Source: Mesostigma viride
Taxonomy: Eukaryota > Streptophyta > Mesostigmatophyceae > Mesostigmatales > Mesostigmataceae
Assembly: GCA_009746045.1 (NCBI GenBank)
Contig: RPFO01000333.1
Location: 2,231,964 to 2,295,963, forward strand
Length of the DNA: 64,000 nt
Direction of reading: 5' to 3'
Within the stretch, counting starts at the first letter, position 1, and the number at the start of each line of letters is the position of its first letter. Made by a program: the position numbers and the translations under genes. Below are positions 24,191 through 34,700 of this stretch, piece after piece. Under the pieces are notes generated by a model. That model searched no databases. It was not told the DNA's origin and worked only from the letters and a program-made list of their open reading frames with translations.

Positions 24191-24962
24191 CTGCTGCCCA
24201 GACTGGCCCCCTGCCCCAGCAGGCTTGGCCTTCCTGTCAGGGCACTCACGACGCCAGTGAACTTCCTTGCCACACACAAAGCATGCTCCACCCTTCTTCC
24301 CAGACCCAGCCCCACCCTTGCCAGGCTTCCCCTGGCCTCCTTGAGACTGCCCACCCTGCTTGCCCTGGTTGCCTTGAGCTTGGTCCTTGCCTTGCCCTTG
24401 GCCTCCCTTACCCTGCTGGCCACCAGCTTGCTGGCTCCCAACCCCTCCTTGGGAACCTGCACCCTTGCCACCCTGAGCCCCCTGCCTCTGGCGCCTGAAG
24501 CGCCTACTACGCTTGTTAGGCCTTGCCCCTTCACGGGCTGGGTACCCGGGGACATCGCCTTGGCCCTGCATAACGGAGGTGGCATTGCTGCCATGGGACT
24601 GGATGGCTTTGCAGGCAGGGTCTGGCTTCCTGATGCTGAGGATTACAAGCTCCAGAGCACGCAAGGAACCATCAGTCTGGTTAAGAAACATGCGGGCACT
24701 GTTCCTACCATCCACACTCAGACCCATACGGTCCAGGAAATAGTCTGCTAAGGCCCTATCTGTGACCAGGAAGCCATACTTGGCCCCCTTGTCCCTGATA
24801 CGGTTGAGCCTAGTAGCCCATTCCTCTGCCACAGGGCCCACTATCTCAACAAAGGACCAGTATGACACCGTGTCATACTGGTGCTAGTTGTAGTAGTTGG
24901 TGAGGTTGAGAACCTTGTCAGAGAACTCTTCCCTCAACCCATCCAGGAACTGTGCCCAGGTT
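24188..24962 (-). pseudogene. gag: Family 2 copia-like gag, C-terminal part
   Basis: Starts abruptly at 24,962 (WAQFLDGLREEFSDKVLNL), has one in-frame TAG near 24,884, and continues YDTVSYWSFVEIVGPVAEEW to a Gly/Gln-rich basic region and a CCHC knuckle (CFVCGKEVHWRREC, about 24,232-24,273). It aligns in plan with the family 1 gag (YDATQVFLSDKRT ... CYFCQGKGHFRNEC). It is the third piece of a gag whose first two pieces lie at 36,646-37,051 and 28,375-28,619. Confidence 0.75.
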
Positions 24963-27900
24963 CACATCACCTAAAATCGGTCCGTCCGGTTACATGAGAT
25001 CCTGGGAATTTTGGCGCGAACGCGTCGCGTTGAGGACGACGGGACCAGAAAAATTCCACCTCGCATGGCTGTCGACCCTATGTCCGCCGGAATATCAGTC
25101 AAAAGTCAATTATGCATGTTAAGTCGCTGCGATGGATGCAAACGACGCGTAAACTCTCCTGCTTTGCGATGATGCATGGTAGATATTATTCGCGTATGTT
25201 CATGCGTCAAAATAATTCGCAAACTGAGACGCTGATTTTTTGTGTCGGCCAGATCTGGAATTGGCAGCGAAAATGCATGTTTATTAATTGTGGGGGAAAC
25301 TTTTTTGTTGGAAGCTCACAATTCCCAAAAGGTGGAATCCGAATGGGCTTCAAGTCTACTTTCACGAGCGCTAATCAGTTTTTCGAGAAACGAATCACAT
25401 TTTCCAGGCTGTCGCATTACCTGCCGGCAGGTCAGATTTTGCTGTTTTCAGTGACGTTTACGACCGTCCTTGCTTGATGCGTTTCTTCCTTTTTTTCGGC
25501 TCACGGCATGGCGGGGCTTGTTCCAACATGCCTGCGGAGGTGTAAGCTGTGTAGCCATGATTTAAAAGTCACATATTGCTCTCGCGCTACCATCTGTTAC
25601 TGCTCGACACTGCAAGAAACACTGGTTGCCTGCTCGCAACGCAAGCACAAGCACGACAACGGTGCCCTAATCCACATCCAGGCGTGTATTTCCGAGAAAA
25701 ACTTCAGGCTTTTGTCGCGGCATACCTTCGGTGTTCCAAGCCGTTCACCGCTCCCCGAAATAGTCTTATGACTCGCTTTTATAGCATTGTGGGTTCGCGT
25801 CCGCCATCTCCGCCGGGTGCTGACACGAGATGTTCGCGCTGAACCTGGACTGCAAGGTCGCCCGCTACCGGCTAGCTGTACGTATTTAGCAAGCTCTGGA
25901 TGATATTGTCATGGTTTTGGTGCAGGAAGGTGCTGTGGGGGGGTCTATCTCACCTCTTTACCTAGCTTTCCTCCTCCTAGCTTGACAGCTAAGTTTGCAT
26001 CAGGAAGTCATGCTTGTTGACAAAGCTCGATGGATATAAACCTTGGGATGTGCTGTGAAGGTGTTAGCATGCTTGCTTGAAGAATTGAATGCGTATTTGT
26101 GCAAGCCATGGACATTTTTTATTAAGGGCAGTAGGTAGCAGCCACGTTCTTATTCAATTGTGTCAGGACGTCTATGTTGCCTTTACTGCACTCTGTCCTA
26201 GAGGAGTTTGATGCCACTGTAGATGACTATGACCAGTGGGGTGGTGAGGATGGGCCGGTGTGCTGGGGTCAGTGGGGTGAGCCTGAAGGGCACCTTGGAT
26301 CACGTGACCCTTAGGCAATCATGCGAGGCTGTGCAGTTTATGGCTTGTGATGTATGGATGCAGCGGGTGAGGCAGGTTGTCGTTGCCGTGGCCTGTGTTA
26401 GTGAACTCTATCATCTTTTAACTTACCCAAAGCCCCCCTAGACCTAAACTGCCTCGCCTTCTTTGAGGGGTTGCCTTCTTTGAGGAGTGCCATGTCTTGA
26501 AAGGTTTGTTGGGGCCCTGGCATTTCAGAGTAGGTTGAGGTGGAGAGGGGTGGCACACTGCTAGGTGATGGCAGGGCCATCCATGTGATGCACCTTACGT
26601 TGGGATGGGGACCATGCATTTGTTCTTGTTGCTAGCATGGGCAGGGTGAGCGGCTGGGAGTAAGGTGTAAGTGCTACTTGCGCCACTGTCCGAAAGGGGA
26701 GCTCCATGCGGTGGGCAAACAGCGTTGCAAGCGTACACTTCACACAAATGTGGTCTGATGCACTCAGCTGACCTGCCATTTCTCTTGATGCACCAAACCA
26801 CACTAAAGGCTTGATATAGCCGGTAGGAAATGCATGTGCATGCAGTGTCAAAAGCAGAGAGGGACACTGTTAGCACATGAGTGTGATTGTAAACCGATGA
26901 GTGTGAGCCTCCCCGTGCCATCCCATGCATTTTACACCTATTTTTGGCAAGCCCCCATCATGCCGCAGTTATGCACCGCCTATGCAAGGGGGATGAATAG
27001 ACAGTTATAGGTGTGTTGAGGGATGAGATAAGGGTAAACATGAGGAGCCATGCAGGCTAAAACGGAAGGGCGATGTCAACAGTGTGTTTGCCCAGATTTT
27101 GATGTCAGGAGGGGCTGAAAGATCAGTGGCCACGATAAACCTAGGTGGATTACATGAGAGATGACACGACCATGAGAGGGTGGTAGATGAGTTCAACTGA
27201 GAAGAGCTAGCATTACATGCACAGATTCTTAATGACCTATGGACTGTCCAAGGGTTGGAGTTCAGTGCACGTTCCAAAGACTATGATGAGCATGACGATG
27301 ATGGCAAGGGGGCGGGGGGGCGCAATTAGGACAGGCACTGATGCAGAATTATGTTGTACAGCAGCTAGGTGCTGAGCTCAATTGAATAGCAGCCCAAGCC
27401 ACTGCTGTCCTTGATTGCGCTTTGTATTTCCATGTAGCAGAGAGGCACCTGGCAGATATATATTTGGATTAGCTGCTATAAGACACGCACAGCAGGGGTG
27501 CCCAGCAGAGTGGGCCAAGTACTGCAAAGGAGATTGTGTGTGCTGCCGAGCGGGGCCCGTTTAGAAAAGAGACTGGTCAGCCGACAGGCACGACTGGTCA
27601 GCCAAGCTCCCCTTCTTGAGGCTTGTAGGCACTATGGTGCTTGTTCCGAATGCCAGCATCTACTGTGATTGATGGTGATTTTATCCCTTGATGATCGCTT
27701 TTTTAGTCTGTGTTGGCTAATGTATCCAGCCCCAGTGGCATGTATATGAATCCCATGACAGCCATGACGATAATTGAGTGAAGAATGCAAAGTTTTCCAA
27801 GACAATGGCGCAGAATATGGAGTATTTTTGCAAAAATCGCTCTATTTCTGCTTGCATCCGTCACTTTTAGTGGGCCGGCAGTGGTCCTAATATGTCCAAC

Positions 27901-28371
27901 TTGTGTTCTAGTGTAAATTCAAGTATTGTGCTATTAATGTGACGAATTCTGGCATGGTTGGGCCGCATATGTGCTGGCAGGGGCTTCATAAGTTTGAAAA
28001 TAATGCACTAAAACGGTGTTTTGGCTCATGTATGCCAGAATTATAGCACATAGTTTGGTCCTACATTGCATACTTAAGGGCGGTTTTTGTCTTTGGATAT
28101 AAATTAATAAGCATGACCATTTCCAGCTGAATTGGACTACATTTACTACTTGTGTGTGGCTGCTATGCCTCCTTATGCCTGGAAAACATCGTTTTTTGCA
28201 CTTTTCCACGTCACGGTTTGATGCTAAAAATAGGTCAGTTGGCCCCCCAATTAATGTGATGTGAACAGGGTCCTAGGGGGACCTTAAGTCCAGAAAGGCA
28301 CCCCGATCTGACTATATGTGTGGGAGATATGACCCCATGTAACAAAAAAGGCCGTTTTTAGGTGATGTGTA
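24963..28371. mobile_element. 3.4-kb element with terminal inverted repeats, non-coding
   Basis: The left end begins CACATCACCTAAAA-T-CGG and, after eight unrelated bases, GTTACATGAGATC. The right end, reverse-complemented, begins CACATCACCTAAAA-A-CGG and, after eight bases, GTTACATGGGGTC. It sits exactly between two pieces of the family 2 gag. No ORF inside resembles a transposase; the longest are about 120 codons with no recognisable motif. It is best read as a non-autonomous DNA transposon. No clean target duplication is visible, and roughly 80 bp of gag seems missing at the site. Confidence 0.68.
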
Positions 28372-28374
28372 GCT

Positions 28375-28619
28375 TATCCTTGACAGCCGTCCTAGCCTTC
28401 TCCCTGACACGCTCTGAGGAATCCCTGTTGCATGTGGACGAGTGGAACACCTGCACTAGGTTGACAGTGGGGTCCACGGAGAGCACAACCAACTCCATGT
28501 CCTCTAGCCACTTGTCCAATGCTTCCTGTGCTAGTGGTGGGTTAAGAGGCTTCTGCCCGTTCATGACAGTGACTGCACTCATGTGAGGCCTCGACCCTGG
28601 CACTGCCTTCACTGGCTCC
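28375..28619 (-). pseudogene. gag: Family 2 copia-like gag, middle part
   Basis: Reads VKAVPGSRPHMSAVTVM, KPLNPPLAQEALDKWLEDM and ends ARTAVKDKL at the TIR element. The right edge is the 5-bp GCTCC target of the family 1 element. Across that insertion the frame continues into 36,646-37,051 without interruption. The N-terminal helices resemble those of family 1 gag (NLYTEI...GDKLRILASSAYIRQ). Confidence 0.72.
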
Positions 28620-29317
28620 AGTTAACGCCAAGCGCATTGGCGTGATCGTGATTCGGCATTTCTCTGCGATTCCAGCGGCACCGGAACGAGTTCATTCCGA
28701 CAAGTATCAAGAAAGTTATGGCGTTCCGACTTCCCGGTCGCGCGCGAGCGCGAGCCGGCTGTTCTTCTAAGTCGGACGTGAATATTTGCCGACGACATAT
28801 GGGGTCGACAGTAATTCCTGGGCTGACAGGAATTAGGTGCTGTACCTACGACGGTATTGGATTAATACGTCGTACGCAGGAAATAGGAACCTTAACCTGT
28901 GGTCTGTTGGTACCGCAGGCTTAGTCCTGGACTTCTAGGTGCAGATGCAATAATCACTGTGGTGACTGTACTCTGTGGTCACTGTGCCTGTATGGCAGAC
29001 CTACTGTATAGGAACTGGGCGCTGTACAGGTAGTGAATACTGTACCGGGGGTGTTATTACTGAGCAGGCCTCCTAGGCTGCTCAGGACTAGCAAGCACAG
29101 TGCACAAGTATATAAACAATAGGCCAGTGCCAATTGGGCATCTCTTGCGAGCCCGCCTCACGTGTTGTGCCTTGACTTGGCAAGCGCGTGTACAAGCCTC
29201 AAGTGTGTGAGCGCTGTAACATTATCCAATTTTAACAAAGCTCCGTTTCCAACCATATTCACACATTGCTGCATTGCAACCATATCCTTCACATTGCGTT
29301 TGCTAAGAACGTTAACT
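28620..29317 (+). repeat. 5' LTR, family 1 copy 1
   Basis: 698 bp. A TATA-like TATATAAA at 29,109-29,116 would place transcription start in the last ~180 bp. The sequence just inside the LTR (CAAATTACAACC) does not start with TGG, so a standard tRNA 3'-end primer site is not apparent. Confidence 0.93.
29109..29116 (+). promoter_or_regulatory. TATA-like box in the 5' LTR
   Basis: TATATAAA, present at the equivalent position of the 3' LTR (36,437-36,444) and of the minus-strand LTR (about 55,317-55,324). A likely core promoter element of the retrotransposon. Confidence 0.5.
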
Positions 29318-29410
29318 CAAATTACAACCAGTCTCAGCGGAACGGCCAGGAGGGTCGTTGCCGGTTGCGGTGTGCAGCGTTGACGACGCGAGGAGCTCGT
29401 CCGGTGGTGA

Positions 29411-30323
29411 ATGGTGCAGGAAGAACAACGGCAGCAGGATTTCCGGTTTCGGCAGTCTGCTGGGGGTTCGATTTCGCCTGAATTGCGTCGTGTCGTTCGG
29501 GATCTATCTTTATTGCTTGCAGATCGTCCGCCTGTTAATCGCAGCTTCGTGCAATTCGTCGACGACCAGGTCGAAGATTGGGAGCGAATTCTGCGGCACG
29601 TACAAACCATCGTCATTCCGGAGCACCGGAGCATCGACGACCTCGAGCAGGAGCTTCACGGTTTGGTCGGCATCCAGACGGTGATTACAGCAGTAGCTGA
29701 GCGAGTGCGGACGGAGTTGGCGGCAAGGCGAGGCGAGGTTGCGGAGGCAGCTGGCGCAGGGCGACACGAGTTTGTGCCGACAGCAGCGGGCGGGTGTACC
29801 ACGTACTTTCGCAGGCGTATCGGCGACGAGGGTGTTGCAGCGGGACCAGTTAGGCGTGAACGACGCGGAGCGGAGCATACAGGCGGCTTGCAGAGGTCGG
29901 GGCGACAGCGGAAGCCATCACCGGAGGACAGCGCGCGGCAAGAGTCGGCAGGTTTCCGGAGCGAGCAAGGTTCCTTTTCAGGAACTGCCCCCCCCTTCGC
30001 GTTCGTGTGACGCGTTGGGAAGAGTTTGCACCTCTTGGTACGATAGTGACCTTGAGGTGGGAGCAGGGGGCGTCGCTGGGCTAGGCGACGAGGCACTTGG
30101 CGACCACGAGGTGCCAAGATACAATCCGCGGGGTGCCAACGACGGGTTGTCACCTGTCTACTATACCAACGGTGACGATTCAGTCATCGCGGGCCGACAG
30201 CGGGTCGACGACGGCGCAGCGGGTAGCAGGGTGCCAGAGCTGATTGTGGTGAGCGACAGCGACGACGACAGCGACAAGGAGAACCAGGACGCGCCTGGGG
30301 CCAGCCGTGGTGGTCTTGCCTGA
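29411..30323 (+). CDS. Pre-gag ORF of family 1, function unknown (frame break)
   Basis: 29,411-29,740 (MVQEEQRQQDFRFRQSAGG, then helical VQFVDDQVEDWERILRHVQ and EQELHGLVGIQTVITAVAE) continues best in the +1 register from about 29,740 (RRQLAQGDTSLCRQQ) to the TGA at 30,323. The protein would be about 300 residues: N-terminal helices, a basic Arg-rich centre, and an acidic end. The end (PELIVVSDSDDDSDKENQD) fits a SUMO-interaction motif: hydrophobic patch LIVV followed by Ser/Asp. A comparable ORF precedes gag in family 2 (37,070-38,228). A distinct 5' ORF is unusual for copia elements. Role unknown. Confidence 0.5.
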
Positions 30324-30425
30324 GTGGTAACACTTGGCACTTTCCTTTCTTGTTCAGTAGCTTATATTGCTTTAATTGCTGCTTGGCCACTTGGCTGGCT
30401 GTAGCAGATCTGAACAGAGGCCATC

Positions 30426-31610
30426 ATGGATGATGGAGCTATCAACCAACAAGCGGGCTTTATGGGCTTTGCGCGGCGCGGCGCTGGGCTGGATGGACGA
30501 GATGGACGCGATGGACGCGGTGGACGCGATGGACGCGGGGACGGCCAGGCGCTGGGAGACCAGGCTGAGGTGCCAGATAATCAGAGCCAAGGATCGCAGG
30601 GCGGTCAGAACGCGCCAGCCGCAGATCAAGCGGCGCCTAAGCGACCAACCGTGGCTGAGGGGTACGCGGTGCTAGGCCAGTTTCAGTCCATCAAGGACAA
30701 TTGGCAGCCCCGGGATGCTGAGAGGATGTTAGAGGACATGAACTTGTACACGGAGATATACACGGTGACAAGCTTCGCATCCTGGCGTCTAGTGCCTACA
30801 TAAGGCAGTCGGCGAGGCGGCTGTTCAAGTTTGTTCGGGAGCGACACGCGGCGGGGGACACCTGGGCGGCGTTTATGACGCGACTCAGGTGTTCCTGAGT
30901 GACAAGAGGACCATAGATGGGTCCCACCTGAAGCAAGAATACCTGGACTACAAGCCCATCAAGGGGCAGCTAGTGGTCCACGCCTTTGAAGACTTCGTCA
31001 AGCTGAGGGAGGACGCCATGGCCAAGGGCTTCTTCGTCGCAGATCGGATGGCCATGGGCGACTTTCTCAAGTCGCTGCAGCTGGATCCGGTCACCATGGA
31101 TAATGTGACCATCCACATGCGACAGGTCCATGGCTGGGCAGCCATGACGGACCAGTTGTATGAGTGTTTCAGCGGCAAGTACGTGGGTGGTAAGCGCCCT
31201 CGTCAGGTGATGAGGAGGCCACTGAACCCACGGTTAAGTCCATGAGGGGATCGGGCCACGGGGGCCCAGCGCCCTCGAGAGGGCCTGAGACCTCTTCAAG
31301 GGGTCGAGGAAGGTCCAGGAGGGGGCGTGACAGAAGGGCTGGACGGGGGACCCCGCCGAAGTCGGGACATCCACAGTCCCAGTTTGACTTCAAGAGGGTG
31401 GGTGGTCCTCCCAAGGCTGGGCCCAGCAGTGGGACCTCACGGGACATCAGTCAGGTGGAATGTTATTTCTGCCAGGGGAAGGGTCACTTCAGGAATGAGT
31501 GTCCCTCGTACCTGAGGCAGGAAGGTCAGAGCAAGCCAGCTCAGGGTGGCAGCAAGGACAAGGCTGGTCCATCCCAGGACAAGGGCAAGGGCAAGGCTGC
31601 TGATCATTGA
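30426..31610 (+). pseudogene. gag: Family 1 gag, three frame breaks
   Basis: 30,426-30,760 encodes MDDGAINQQAGFMGFARRG, an Asp/Gly/Arg repeat and capsid helices (PRDAERMLEDMNLYTEI). The frame then changes to GDKLRILASSAYIRQ (to ~30,882), changes again to YDATQVFLSDKRTIDG (to ~31,205), and a lost G at about 31,207 moves it to the last piece (31,242-31,610). That piece has an RGRGRSRRGRDRR basic region and a CCHC knuckle (CYFCQGKGHFRNEC). In copy 2 (63,166-63,888) the last two pieces are one open frame, proving that the 31,207 change is a copy-specific 1-nt deletion. The ~30,882 break is present in both copies. Confidence 0.82.
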
Positions 31611-31613
31611 CTT
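31608..31613 (+). promoter_or_regulatory. Gag stop UGA CUU G, likely readthrough site (family 1)
   Basis: GAT CAT TGA CTT GAG. In copy 2 the sequence after this stop stays open in the same frame all the way into pol. In copy 1 a single base is missing at about 31,679, which breaks the continuity. The context UGA-C-U is leaky in many eukaryotes. Confidence 0.5.
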
Positions 31614-31705
31614 GAGCCTGCACACATCCCTGAACCCTGGAGGGTGCCCCCAGGGGTGTGTAATGAAGCTGCTAGTGACGCAGTGAGGGGCAGCCCCATG
31701 CTCTA

Positions 31706-34700
31706 GTGAAAGAGCCTATTGGACACGATGGGGCAAGCTTGGTTACCACAGAGAGTATGCCAGCTGTAGCTGCAGTGGTTACTCGCCAACGTGCCCGCCA
31801 TGGCGGTGCTGAGCCTGAGGTAGGACCTGGTGATGTGGACCCAGGTGGATCTCAGAAGCATTCTGACCGTGCAGGACTGGCACAGGATGGTCAGGATGAG
31901 GATAGGGCTGGAGACAGTCTGACAGGCACGACCCTGGTGCCTCCTGTACATAAGGGATCTGTACATACCTTGAGTGCTAATAATGACAATAAAAGGTTTT
32001 CTCTCTTGTATGACATTGCCTCAAGGTTGCATACCATGTTTGGCCATGCAGCTCAGTCTTTGCAAGTTGCTAGACGGCTGGGAGGAAGTGAGTTGTACTC
32101 CATCTGCCAACAGGTTGCTCAAGCTTGCAAGTGCAGGCTAGTTGCTAGAAAGCCCAAGCAGTCTCATGCCAGGACTCCTATTTTGCAGCCAGGCCATGTG
32201 CAGGTAGATATTCAGAGAATCAGGGGTTTGAAGCTGCTGGTGGCAGTGGACAGATATACCAAGTACAAGACCCTAGAGATCCTGCCTGACATGGAGAAGC
32301 CTACATTGATTGCTGCTCTGAAGTTGACAAGGAGCAGGTACCCTGGGTTGGAGTTGTTGCAGTGTGACATTCAGTTTGAGTGCTGTGAGAACCTGCCAGA
32401 GTTTCCAGAGTTGCTGATTACACCCAGGGAGAGCCACGGCCAGCAAGGGGTGGTGGAGAGAGCCATCCAAGAGATCAAGACTGTGCTGCTGGTGGAGAGG
32501 ATTCCAAGGACGTCATCTGCCATTGTGACATCTGCATGGCTACGTTCTGTGGAGGACAGGCTGAACCTGAGGACTCCCATGTTCTTTGGTGACATTGCCA
32601 TCAATCCTCTTATGCTGCATACCAGGATGCTGCCAGCTGATGCTGAGCAGGCATGGAAGGAGAAGCTAGAGGCCAAGTTCCTCAAGCTGAGGCAGAAAGA
32701 CAAGGGCTGGAGTGTCCTAGAACCTAACGTTGGACAACAGGTTGTTGTGTGGAAGGAACCAAGCTTTCCAGGGAAACGTGGCAGCTGGCATGATGGGGTG
32801 GTGACCCGAGTAGAAGCCGCTGGCCATAAGTGCTGGGTGGCCATTGATGGCTCCCAAGCAGTGCACCGTCTGTCCTGGTCAAAGATCCGTCCCCGGGGAG
32901 GTAATCAAGGAGACCTCTTCCAGGTGCCCGCTGGTGTACAAGGCGGGGGTGACGTGGAGCTTCCTGATCAGGGTGCTACAGCTGTATCGAGCCCTCAGGG
33001 TGACCCTGGCCCGGCCCCTGGGGTACCTTCACATACGGTGGTTGGGCAAGCAGGCGGACAGGCTGCACCTCCGGAACGGCCCGACACCAGGCCTAGGGGT
33101 GTGCGTCTATCAGATATTGTACAGGCTTTGCAAAGAGCCAAGAAGGAGCCTAAGGTGTCCAAGCTTGTCCAGTTGGATGAACCTGAGGTAGCTGCCATGG
33201 AGATAGATACCAATGCACAGGTTTCTGTCATGGGACCTCAGCATACAGGAGAACTGCTGGTCGGAGAACCAAGTTGCCCCTGGGTGTCTGATTTCAGTGG
33301 TAGGACGCATCTAAGGGTGTTGGGAGAGGTTACTGCCCCTGTCATGGGTGTGGATGTGACCTTCCTTGTCCTAGAGGACTATGATGGCCCTGTGATTTTG
33401 GGTCAGAATTTTCTGGGCAATCCTGGGATTTCTATCAGAGCTACAGCTCTGAGAAGAGATGGCTGGGGGATGATTCCCCTAGAAAATTTCAGGACAACAT
33501 TTCCAGTCAGGTGCAGGGCCAAGCCGGTCAAGGGTGTAAAATGGGATGAAGGGGAGGTGCCCCCAGCGGCCAGTTTGGTGATTCCAGCTGTGTTGCACCC
33601 CAGCAGTATTGGCATAACTCACAGGAGCCTTGCTGCACACTCTCCTTTGACATATGACCAGCTGGTCCAAGAGATGAGCTCGCCTACTTTGTTTGAGGCT
33701 TGGAAGCTCGCCTTCTCCAAGGCATTGGAGGAGTGGTTGCAGTTTGAGTGTGCTGCACCAACAGACAGACGTCCCCCAGCATCAAGGAAGCTTGCTTTGA
33801 GATTTGTGCTGAAGAGGAAGGTTGTGGATGAGGTATCAGTGCCCCATGTCAGGCCTGTCCTGAATGAGTATCACGGCACGGGGAGTCTGCCAGGAGAGGA
33901 GCTATACACGCCAGGGATGCTACACGACACATGGAGAATTTTGCTATGTCTCTACGTGGGGTTGCTGAACAGGGGAGCAGCTATGTCATCAGTGCTGCTG
34001 GACTTCAAGAGGGCATTTTTAAAATCTGATCCAGAAGTGGCCAGGAGGGTGTGGAAGCAGGATGAGCCTTACTGTGTTGAGGTGCCTGCCATCTGGAAGC
34101 TGGAGCTGCATCAACAATTCCTGGTTATTCTGAAGGGCCTGGAAGGACTCAGGTCGAGCCCAATCATCTGGAGACTCACGCTGCAGGAAGCTCTGATCAG
34201 TGAGTGTGGCTTGAGAGTGTCTTCAGTTGATCCCTGTTTGCTGCTGGCCCAATGGGAGGGTCTGCCAGTGTATGCTAGTTTGCATGGAGATGATCTGCAT
34301 TTGCTAGCCCCCACGACCTGGCTGAAGAAGTTTATTCCTGTCATCAGTGGCAAGTTTTCACTGGGCAAGGAGCTGTGGCAGGAGCCCAACAAGCCTGTAG
34401 TGTTCTGTGGAATGCAGGCTACCCTGTTCAGGAGGGACGGGGAGTGGAGTATCAGGCTTCAGGCTGGAGGAGATTATAAACAGACCATTGTGAAGGCCTT
34501 GCCAGAGAAGATCACCCAGGCTGCAGGACCTGAGTTGAGAGGCATGTGGGCCTGGTTTGCCAGCATCTGTGGTCCGTCTTTGATGGTCCATAGCAGAATG
34601 CCTGATGAGGTGCTTGAGGATGAGAAGCCTCGAGTCATAGCCCGGTTGGTGGAGAGTACCCCTGATCTGATTTTGTCTGGGATTGACTTTGCCCAGCCTA

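Noticed and set aside
28642-29320. Primer binding site complementary to a tRNA 3' end after the 5' LTR
   Set aside because: The sequence after the LTR starts CAAATTACAACC, with no TGG. An internal tRNA primer remains possible but cannot be identified by eye.
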